Assembly: GCA_036172665.1 (NCBI GenBank) | Contig: CM069870.1 | Span: forward strand, 28,866,001 to 28,930,000 | Length of the DNA stretch: 64,000 nucleotides | DNA from: Prosopocoilus inquinatus | Lineage: Eukaryota > Arthropoda > Insecta > Coleoptera > Lucanidae | Reading direction: 5' to 3' | Shown here: positions 46,558-58,500 of the stretch, piece after piece | Layout of the letters: each line of letters opens with the position of its first letter | How positions within the stretch are numbered: the first letter of the stretch is position 1 | Notes under the pieces: model-generated | The model's input: only the letters and a program-made list of their open reading frames with translations | Databases searched by the model: none | What the model was told of the DNA's origin: nothing | Made by a program: the position numbers and the translations under genes

Positions 46558-49500
46558 CTAAAATATATTCGATTAACAGAAAAAGTTAAATTGACACAAT
46601 AAACTTACTTGAATAAAAGCGAAGGCTATAATAATTAATCCCAATAATTTAGTAGACCAAACCTCGATTTCACAAGCTTCTAGGCAACCCATTCTAATCA
46701 CGTCACTATCGCCTAGTCTACAATCTGATCTACCTCCATTTGCACAGCAAGTCGTTGGGAATGATGAATTAAAAGGCGGAGCAAAATCATCAGGACCAAC
46801 AGCACCACAACAGACCATCTGAAATTCACTTACAAATTATACACATCTATAAAATTTTAAATCCACTTACCTCTAACTGTCTTTGGACAAATCTTTTGCT
46901 TGTGCCTTCTAAATATTCGTTGAAAAGTTTTAGCACATCGAATGTGCATTTTATGTATGTTAATTTGTTCAGTGATAGTACAAACATAACTATTAATCCA
47001 AATATAATTGATAACATGAACATGCTTAGCAATAATAGAGCAAACTGTAATAATAAAAACACAATAGTTTTATAATGAGCACTAAAGTTGAATACGTACG
47101 GTTAATAACAACCAAATGCTTTCTTTAAAAATACCGAAACATCCCAAAAAAGATGTGGCAAGCAAAATAACACCAACAATAATTTCGGGTACAGGACTCT
47201 CATTATATTTATTGCCAAGGAACAATCCATCCACAATCAAAGCTAAGCCACTTAACTAGAAAAAAATATTAATTAATTTCCAAAGATCGTAGAAGATTTG
47301 ATAAATATTATTTCAAGTTTGTCTTGCAGAATCAGGGACCGTAATTAAAATCGACCCACCAGGGGCCTTATTCTTGAATCGAGGGAACAGATTCGCAGGA
47401 GAACGTGACATCAAAATGATGTCTACAAACCTATATAAAGCGTAAGAAAATGACGTCATTTTGACGTCACGTTCTCTTGCGGGTTTGTTCTTTGGATTCA
47501 AGAATAAGGCCCCAGAGTCTAACAAGGCCTGACTAGAGGTTGAAGTGGTGAGTAGCTCTATTTCGAGTCCAGCTGTACCTTATTCCATAGCTAGCCTACC
47601 TTTTTAGTAGGCACTGGTCGAGCTGGTACGGTCCGATTCAATTTTCCATCTCTCTGTGCAATATTTTGACTTAATCAAACGGACATAAAAAAAGTTTTGC
47701 CCTTCTCTATTTACTATAGTAGTGGATAAAAGAGATATTAAAAAGTTCAAAAATGTTGTCTGAATCCAACTGATAATGTGGTACAAGAATTTTGCTAACT
47801 AAAAATCACACTGAAGTATGTTAATTGGGTTCTAGAACTGCACGAGGATTTTGACGTGACCAAATGTGATTGGAGTATTTCTTCGGAGTAAAATACCTTG
47901 CCTGATAACTGTAACTGCCTCTATTCGTTTGATGTACGACTAAACCCAAGCAGCAAGGTGTCGTTTTTTTCACGTGAAAAATTGGTCATCGTTTACGTCG
48001 AATGACCAATGTCAGTGACGTATTAAAGACGTAAAAATGACGGGCAAATGTCACAGCCCGGCGACGTCGTTTTTGTACGTCAAATAGTTGTGTATTTCTG
48101 ACGTCATTTTTAATTGTATTATCTATGATGCATTACCCAAGCAGCAAGGTGTCGTCTTTTTCACGTCAAAAATTGGTCATCGTTTAGGTCGAATGACCAA
48201 TGTCAGTGACGTATTAAAGACGTAAAAATGACGGGCAAATGTCACAGCCCGGCGACGTCGTTTTTGTACGTCAAATAGTCGTGTATTTCTGACGTCATTT
48301 TTGATTGTATTATCTATGACGCATAAGTAACCATAAAACTAAATCATATTTTAATTTTTATTCAAATATCTGTGCATATGTATACATACACCTACGAACA
48401 ATAAATAAATAATATTTTTAATATATTCATACATATTTTTTAAAATTCTAAATAAAAATAACATAAAAAGCTATTACTAAACAGTTTGATTCTACTCTAT
48501 AGTGAAATAAAACAATTGAATTAAGTGCCCAAGTCCTATCACAAGGACCGTTAAAATATTAATATAACGGGTTATGAAATATGAGTTACCAATACCCACC
48601 TTCTTTACACAGTTTGCTAATAACTAAAACAATAAATACCTGAAGCCAGTACACGTACAAGTAGAATATACTTTAGTTAGCTAGTACATAATAAATTAAC
48701 GCTTAAAAACAAATCGCACTAAACTTAAACACCACGGGCACTACGATTACGACGCAAGAACAATGTCCCAATGTCGAGTGTCGGCGCATGCGTCGCATAC
48801 CCCGTAATAGAAGTCCAGTAAATTTCTTATGTATTAAAATGGTATTAAATCCACTTACCTCTAAATCAATCATGTTTATAATTTATACTTTCCTACAAAA
48901 TCTAATATCTTGTCAAATCTATAACTAAATTTATTATCGAAACGAAACTTTTAAAATTAGTGTCAAATTTATGTTATTAAAGTGACGTTCTATTCACGTG
49001 ATTTATAAACGTCAAATTTTAAACAAAATTTTTACGAAAAAATTACGTTTAAAACTGGTCATTCGACGTCCTTGACCAATTTTGACCAAATAATGACGTG
49101 ATAAAAACGACTGTTTGCTGCTTGGGAAGGTATGACGACAATGTACGACTTTAAAATATAAGCAATTCTTCAAGTTCTATAGTAACATCAGTAACAATGC
49201 CATTAGTTACAGTGTTCGGTCATGCACTTTTGGGTACATTTCTAATACTTTCAGTTAAGTAGTGTCTCTTCAGATTGTACCACAATACTTCAGATTACGA
49301 TCACAATAAAAGTTATTAAATAGATTGCAAATTTCTTGCTGAGTTCTTGTGCGACCATCGAAACCTATCAGATATCATCATAAATTTTCCTATTCGATCT
49401 TTTTGTGTGTACTGAGCCTTAGTTAATCAATACGGACTTCGATATTGTTTTCAATTGACTTACACTTCTATTGTTTTTCTTTTTTTATAATTCTGGCTAA

Positions 49501-52500
49501 AAATTTATTTCAGAGAACTTTTAAAATTTCTCTTTGGAATAGTTTAACAAAACGGGTAGGTGCAAAACCTTTATGTCTCTATTTTTTTTTAATATCTCTC
49601 CTCTATTAAAGCACAAGTTTTACTTGAAAGCAGAAACGCTAATCATATCCACAAAAAGGTTATTGGTAGAATTGTAAGTAATTCTATTCGGACAGAGTTT
49701 ATTCGCTAGAACTTTGCGACTTTCGAAAAGGCTATTATGTAAAGTGTGTTTCTCTTTTAAATTGGACTTAAATAGAACCAAGCTTCATCCGGGAAAAACT
49801 TAGATCGAGATCGTCGTCTTTGTTTAAGTTTGTTTTGGAAAAAGTTTCAATGCTGTATTCGACTATGATCTGTCAGCAAAATTTCTTGGGCTACCGACAC
49901 TTTAGAATTCTTCTGACGGTGTTGTAGGACACATTGGTTTGAGAAAAAATACGACGTGTTGAGGAATACAAATTTTCCGCAACGAACTCTTCGGCCAAAT
50001 TTTTGGTGGACAATTTGGCGAACGTGTTGGTGCAAGGCAGTTTCTTCAATAATTTTGTTCAGAAACCTAAATCGAAACTGTGCTTTGCATTTAAGAATGG
50101 TATTCGCCATTTACACACGTCAAGATCGAAAATAAGATTCAATAATGAAAGTGTTCATAGACGCATTTGGATACGTTTAAATACATTGTCACGTTTGGAA
50201 AAAAATATCAAAATGGGTTTTTCATTTTTGGAATAACACAAAATTTAACACGCGTGTTTTTAATTTTTTTTTTATCTGTAGTGGTTTCCCAACGGGGTCG
50301 TCATTGCCTTGTCAGAACCTCAGGAGCGAGAGTAAAGAGTGTGTAAAGTATGTTTAAATTAACAAGATTGTTTTAGTGAGCATTTCAAAAATACGGTCAT
50401 CGTCGTGATGGGGTGCAATCACAGCGGAATTTATTTAGCATGATTTATCTGCTTCTACTTAGCTTACAAGTCAAAATGCTTTTCGGCCCATGAAATAGGT
50501 TTACAAAATTTACTTTTTAACAAAGGGAATTCCTTGCTGCCAAATCACACCAAGTCGATTGAACTTGCTTGAGGCCTAAGCGAGTCATGTTACATGAAAT
50601 AATTAGCGTGTTCCCATAAAATGATTTTGACAAGACACTGACAATTTTGGTACATTGATCTTTGGACTTGGATTCTTCCTTAAAATAACACAAAAATACA
50701 TTTTGTGACATCCTGCACTGGCAGTATGAAAAAGGAAATTATATAACTTTAGAAGATACTCAGGTAAGAACTTTTGGAATGAGTAGTCGTTAGTAAAATT
50801 TGGTTAAATCGTTAGTAATTTTGTGACTTTTGGACAATCGGTATTGGTATTGGTATTGGGCGCGGTATTGTTTAGTCTCGAGTGTAGTGTCAAGAAATAT
50901 TAGGTAGTGTAAAATTTTATTAGTTTTTCTTCCTGTGTCACGTTTCGCAAGCGAGTATTACGGCACAAGGAGTTTGCCAGTTGATACGAATTCTAAAAAA
51001 TACCGGAAAACGTAACAATACTGGTGCGACCGCCACAGAAACATTTACATGTGAAAAAATATCAAGTGTAACTAGATGAGAATCTTTTGGTTCCACAGTG
51101 TTTTTCTCAATACGAACTGATATTAAAAAATATTTGTAATTTGGATTTATTTTTTATTTTTATTTTGAAAGCACGTTCATCTGAATTAAAAAAAATTGGA
51201 AAATGTCAACATAAATAAAAAGATGAACAGATAAAATAGCGACATCTTACTATCGCTTTTTTCCTGACATTGCAGTAGGATAGACAAATTGAAGCAGATT
51301 TGCTCCTAATAAGTCCCCAATGCAAGGCGAATAAATTGGACAAGTCGTTTTTCTTTGCAGTGGGAATGTCGAGCTACGTCTCTGCTGAAGAAGCCCCAAG
51401 CAGGGCTGAAACAGCTGTCCAGAGGCTGCTCGAGGTTTTCACTGCAATCAAAAACGATAAAAAGGTTACAGCTAAAATTTGATACTTTTGTTCTACTCGA
51501 TATGCATATTGGAACTTATTCACACCACTATTATTATTGTCCGGTCATTAGAATTTGAACCGCGCAAAGTATATTGTCCCGACCTGGAGTTATTACCAGG
51601 TTATTACTATTACATTTGAAAATTGAGGTATTATTTTACTTACGAAGCCTACAAAACCTTCTGGTTGAAATGATGAAATTGAGTTGGCCATGAAATTATG
51701 TATGTCCAATACAACAAGATATCAAAAGAATGGCAAGAACTTGAAGAAAATTACTAATCAATCTACTAATTTAATTGTAAAGTATAAAATGAAATTCTTT
51801 CTTTGCTTAGTTGCTGCCTTTCATTAAAAAATGAAGTTTTAACTTACAAAACGTGCAGACAAGGATTAATTATTCCGTTTGACAAGAACCAAATGGCTGT
51901 GGTAAAATGAAGAAAAATATTACATCACAGAACAAACTGAAAAAATGTAACTTACTACAGAGAACGATGATAGGTGATGTCATCATGCATTTAACGAAAT
52001 TAATGACAATAATTTGTTTCCCACATTCAACGAATCAGTGTGCAAATTGCCTTGACATTCATTTAAATTCTTCGTAACAAGATATAGTTTTCTATATTTC
52101 TCTCTCTTCATATTTATTCAATAGAACCATGTTCTCTTTTTATTGCAAATATTAAAATTGGTGCTGCTGCTGGTGGTGGTCTTACTGCTGCTTCTCATTA
52201 GTCGTTGAGACTGAGAAGGTATGTGTTTGCGACACACAGAGTGTCCTAATCTACCGTTCGGGAGGTGAACTAGGACAAACGTGGGCATATTAATCCGAAA
52301 AGAGCCAGGTCCTAGTATCCCATCTCTTTGACGGTCTGAATGAATCCATTAAGAAATAAATGTGATCTTGTGGAAGTCGCAAAAAATGTTCGTCTCGCGT
52401 TGGTTATTGTAATTAGCGCGTAGCTAATATTGCGAAGAAAGGGGATATACCCCGTCCTGCTTCCCTTTCACGCCAACGACTGTACTAGGATATCAAAGAA

Positions 52501-55500
52501 AGGTAAATGACCGTCACTTTCACATTCCAAAGTGAAACGAACGTCAGGATGTTGGGAATTAAGATATTCAAAGAAGTTGTCCAGAGACCATGTGGCCAAT
52601 TGCAAAACATACTCAATATACCTGAACCAACCCTTAAAAGGGAAAGAAGTAAGGACTTGTTGTTCGACTGCCCCCCATAAAGGTGTTCGCTACTATCGAG
52701 GAGAGAGGGGAACCCATGGTTGTGCCTGTCAGTTGTTCGTGGTATACAACACGGAACATGGAATAAGTTGAGGTTAAACAAGATTATGTTAACGGAATTA
52801 AGTCCTCGAGTTGGTTGTGGGCTCTGAACAGCTGCTGGATGATTGGAATAGTGTCGGGAAATGGAACTTTGGTGAACAGAGATTCTGCATCGAAGCTGAA
52901 CAGAATATCCTGCGGGTCTGAAGATGTATCGTGATTTTTCGAACGAAATGCTGGGAATTAAGGATAAAGGTTTTACTTTTCCCTGCAAATAATTTAGTGG
53001 TGTGTGCTAGATATTTGGAGACTTTATAAGTTGGTGAGTTGATTGCGCTGACTAGGGGACATAAGGGTGTATCGAGTTTGTGGATTTTAGGGAGTCCGTA
53101 AAGCTTGGGAATTCTAGAGTCACGAGGTATAAAAGTTTTTTGTGTGTCTGGAGGGATAGAAGAAGATTTTATTAGGGCCGTAATGGTGCGTTCTATACGG
53201 GAGGTAAGATTGCATCGTAAGGGTTGGTAGGCTGGGTCGTCCAATATGTTATTGATTTTCTGGTGATATTCTAAACGGTATAAAACTACAGTCTACAGTA
53301 GCATTCGCTTTGTTTGCAGGAAGTATGACTATGTCTGGGTTAGTCTTCGGGGTTTTGAGGGCTTGTAATTCAGTATTTGTGCAGTTTGGTTTAGGAAGTT
53401 TGGTTGTTTTTAGAATTTTGGAAGTTCCGTAGCGAATGGGGTTTGCAATGTGGGAAGGAATTTTATCAAGGGCGACTTTAACACTAGTTATGACGTCATC
53501 AATGGATAGGTATCATTTTTGGGATGATGGCGAAATTTGGGCCGCAAATTTCGTTTTTGGTTGAGGAATTGGTTTATCACAATGTGTTCAGGGAGAATGA
53601 TGTTTATTTTATTTCACATTTTAATACTCCGCCATTATCGCACCATATGTATAAAAATGCTGTCAAAATCAAATCAGCTTTTCACATCAAACCCTGAGTC
53701 ATTTATTTTTTTATTGGATGTAACGAGTGTCTTATTGAAACGAATGTCGAAGAAACCTTTATAACTATTCAGCATCATAATTCTGTAAAATTTGTCAAAC
53801 CATGTTGTATCTTTGATTTTGATTTAGTCTGAACTTATCTTATTTGGTTCCAAAATTAACAGGGAGGCATTTGCCCCTGCTCTCTGGGGCGTTAATTTTC
53901 ATACCGGCCGAATTTTTTTTGAAGATACTTGATTCATTCTAAAGAAGTAATGATGGGGTAATTAAAGGCGAAAGTGCATTAAAAATTATTTGAAAATCCC
54001 TCTGTTTTGTACAGGCGCACCTCCATAATCTTCTCTCTGTTCTAGACACAAGAAATGTATTTTAACACTTTTCATAATATTGGTGTATTATTTTTCAAAC
54101 CGGAAAGTACTGACGATCTAAAATAACGGAACTTATTACATTCCACTTGTGAAATTCCAACCTGCAGTAGTAGTACAGAATTGGGCATAAAAAACTTACT
54201 ATATTTTTTCAAATTTCTAAAAGAATTTGTATCGATGAAATATGTGACTTTTTTTGAAGAAATTGTAATAAATGTGACCTTATAATATTTCACAAAATCA
54301 TTTATTAGTAGAATTAAATTTTTCTACTTCAGCAAAATTTTGAAAAATTACTGATTTTTGTTCTTTGTTTTTAAGGGTTCAATCCACACAAGGATAAAAT
54401 TTCTTCCATAGTTTTACTGGACAGAGCCTAAGCTTCTAATTAACACATAAATACGAACTCGATCAAATTTTAGTGTAATAATTACTGAAATAAATATTTT
54501 TTATTAACATATGATGATGTAATAAATAGTTGCTAGACAAAAAAAGGTACAGTGTAAACTGCGGAAGTTTCTAACATAAGTTATTTTTCTTCAAATATTA
54601 AATGATCTTGCGTATCCCTTTTTAACGTCGCATAAGAAATTCGAGTTGCGAATTCAAAATTATTTTCAAACGCCAAACGAGCCTAAAGACTGAATATCTG
54701 TTTTGATAACACCTTTTCTTTTGTTGATTGTACGGGAAACGCTAACACGCCCACTCAAAAATCGTGGTTTCGAAGGGACACGCTAAAGTGATGGCGCCAG
54801 TTCCTGGACAGATCTTGAATCGCGGGGGATTTTTAAACAAGAAAACTTCCCGTGCGAATTTGAGAAGGAAGGTGGTGGAGGGTGGAAGTCTAGAAGTAGT
54901 CAAGTGGTACTTTCGGACTCAATGAAGGTCAATCGTGTAGCTTCGTGTTTGTGCGTTCTGTGAACCAAGTGTCCCCTTGATTGAATCCTTGAAGTATGAC
55001 CAAGTTTCTTTCCCCTTTGTAGTTGACCTCTTTTTTGTATACTACAGCAAAGGAGCAGAGGACCTCTTGTGCAGATTTCAGGTAGGGAAATGATTTTTGC
55101 TATGTTGAATTGTCAATGTTAAAATTGAGGAAATTCCACTTAAAATCTCAATTCATTTCATTTTCCTTTAATATATTCTTTTAAGACTTTGCAATTTTTA
55201 TTTCTTGTTTGTAAATTTATTTGTTAATTATTTGTACAGTATCTGAGCCAAATTCACGCGCCTCTCGAAATTCAAACTGAGGTAAAGAACCTAAGTCATC
55301 AAAGAATTTTTAAAGCAATTTCTGTCTTTCTTACATGGCCATGCCCCTTGTAACGATAGATTAAAGCGTCGGTGATGGCGTACCAATTCGCGTAATCAAG
55401 GGGATTTTCTCGTATTGTCTAAATTTTATAGAAAGTAAAACCTTCATGTAATTTGATACTGATTCTTTGCCCAGTTGACCACGCTTACTATAAGGTGCTG

Positions 55501-58500
55501 CAGCGTTGGAAATTGTTTCTTTTTCCGAATTAAAACCAATGCTGGAAAATCCAGTTTTCCATTTTAGTAGCACCAACCCATTTTATTACATAAACCAATA
55601 ATACATACATATAACGTTGGTAAGTTTTCTTATCATTGTCCATGTTTTATCATAACCGACAAATATTTCATTATTCAGAGCTCGTCTTTCGTGATTTTGA
55701 TAACGTTTCAGATTTAGACACAAATTATGAAAACTGTCAATATTTTTCTTTGTTGTCGACTACTTCAGAGTCTTATAGTTTATAAAACTGAAAATATGAA
55801 CAACGAATTTATGTTAAATGTCTATGCTATACGGGTAGACTGTACACAATTTACAAAAAGTTCCGAGAGAAATGCCAAGGTATTGTCAAATTTCGTACGT
55901 TGATATTTGAGAATTTTCTCCAATAGGTAATCAAAAATATATTCCTTTCTTGAATTATCGTTTCGAAATTGAAAGTTTCCTTCTAATCTCAACATTTTTA
56001 TCGGTCTGGAACATTAGTTAATTCATTGTCCATATTTTCAGGTTTATGAACTACAAGAATTGAATTATATGATAATAGAGAAAAAATGCTGACATTCCAG
56101 TCACCGGTTACCCTGTGGGGTTCATTACAGACTTTGCACTATTTACCGTAAAACTGTACCATTTATAGTTTCATTACATGCACTAAACGTAGACCATGAT
56201 ATTTAAAAAACAAAAGTTGCATGACAGCTGTCTTAAATATATAGAAGACAACAGAAAAGGACTCAGCCTGTTGAGCCAAGCCAGCTTGAGACCCTTTCTG
56301 GTGTCTTTTGATACTTTTTGCAAAAATATGCCTACACGGATCGCAAAACGAAATGGCAGATTAAAAGCTACAAAATACATATTGCCTTATTCCATCTATA
56401 ATACATTTAAGCCAGCAACTAACTGTTGCCTCTAAAGCTTTGTTTTCATGGTGAGAGTTTCTGTGATAGTTGCTCGCGTCACTCCCGTGACAGTTAAAAC
56501 CGAATTTCGAGACACGATGATGGGCAAAATAAACAGACTCCAGCTTCGTTTTCACGGTGAGGGTTTGTCATAATTATTCTCGTGGGAGTATCTGGTCAGA
56601 CGAGATAGTAAGAAAGTTATAACACAAAAGCGTGAAAGCGACTTTCAAGAAACTTTCGACTCAAAAGGGGTGTGAGTTTAGCTTATTTTGTGCCTCTGAA
56701 TTTGGCCCTTACTCTCACGAGAGCAACTATCACAGAAACTCTCACCATGGAAATGAAATTTTAATGTCATGGTATTACTGACAAAAATTTTAAAAGTGAT
56801 ATTTAGTCTATTATTTTTCTTTCGGATTCTTAAAAGCTCAATAATTTCATCAATTTGCTTCCACACTCAAAGTAAATAAATAAATAAATAAATATAGGGT
56901 CTCAAACTTGCTTATTTGTAAATCGTGTTCCGTATACCGCAGCTTTTTTCTGGAATTCAAAATTAATTTGAAACGTATTAGTTGATGTATTGTTATCCAT
57001 ATTTTCAGTTTTATAAACAAGACAATAACAAAAAATGTTGACTGTTTTTGATTTGTCTTCTTATGTGGGGATACATACAGACATCACATTTTCAAAACGG
57101 ATTATTGTTTAGCATCAATATACCCAATTTTGGTTCAATTTAACCGACTCCGTATCTCTTATCGTTTTCGAGATTCCAATGGTGAGTTTAGAATTTATAA
57201 CATCCTGTATTTTGTAATTTAAATCTCAAACGAACGCAATCTCTCTCCTACGAGCACATTATACCGTCTGTTACCATTATTTTCATAAGCACAAGGTCTT
57301 TCTTGTTTGCAGTACAGATTAAACATAGACTAACCCGAATCTCTTCAAACGATATGTTAAAGTTGGAATATTCCATATTTCATTGACACCCTGTACAGTA
57401 ACTAATTTCGAAAAATACTTTGTTAATAATTAGCCACTACGACCGGTTTGTCCTTACATTAGGTAAGAGAGGGTATGACGTACAAGCGAGGTACATCTGT
57501 TTACAAAAGGATCCAAATCAAGGACACCATGAGCGGCGCGCCGTTTTTAAAAATCTTGAAACATCAAATAAAAATTCAAACTGCACAGACAGGTTCGTCT
57601 CTAAAAAACCTAAATGGAATTTTGTTGTAAAATAATTAGGGAAACCAATATTCGAGCACCTTGAAATTAACATTAGATTTCCCATGTTGCGTTTCTAAAT
57701 GCATCACCCTGTATATGTTTACAAATCCACATTTCACGTATTAAACAGGGTATACAAGAATACGGTTGTTAACTATAGTTGGATATTGGAGGCACTTTTA
57801 TACGAAACAGAAAAATATTTCAACAAGTTGGGTATAGCCCTGGAAAAATGCCGTCTGCTTTGATATTTTCCTAAGTTTAAGGGCCGGTTTTTCAATCATC
57901 GTTTAACTTTAAGCTGCGTTTTATTCCGATAGAAACAATTATCCTTACGAATGTTACCAAGCTTAAAGTTAAACTATGATGGAAAAACCGGGCCTTAGAG
58001 TCCTTGATTTGGTCCTTTCTGGTAACAGTTTCGCTCAGGGGATGGAACGATTCGCCGTCGCCAACTCGCCGTCGCCGATTCACCGTCGCCAATTCGTCGT
58101 AGAACCAATTCGTCGTCGATCCAATTTACCGTCCGCCCAATTCGCCGTCCCATATTATAAAACACTTTCTGACCATTTTAGATAATATCCAAGTTATGCC
58201 TACGAATTGAAGAAAATAACTATAATTTCAGTACGTTTCAAGTAAATTAAAATGGACTTTAGTATTGTTTTTCTATTTCAAGTTAAAATAAATTCCTAAT
58301 TACAGTGCGACCGCCGTAAGACACAAAATTATGAACAAATTGGTGCTGTACGTACACATAATCATAATTCTATTTTTTTTTAATGGCACCCCTTTTTCAA
58401 TTTATAATTTTAAATGACGAGCTTTCATGAATCAATATTTTGAAAGCAGTCGACTTTTGATGTGTAGTGATTTTGATTGATATGAAAATCAATATGATTT

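Noticed and set aside
50003..50236. 77-codon plus-strand frame
   Set aside because: Shadow of the minus-strand Tc1/mariner remnant, which has recognisable motifs.
51643..51692. Minus-strand exon-like ATG frame of 16 codons (MANSISSFQPEG...) ending in GTAAGT, inside tetraspanin intron 1
   Set aside because: It has no transmembrane sequence and the true exon 1 with TM1 is at 59.4 kb. No further exon continues it, so a chance donor is likely. It remains a weak alternative first exon.
55361..55576. 71-codon minus frame that looks mildly protein-like
   Set aside because: Part of its DNA (55340-55400) recurs inverted at 61190-61255, so it is repeat sequence. No known domain.
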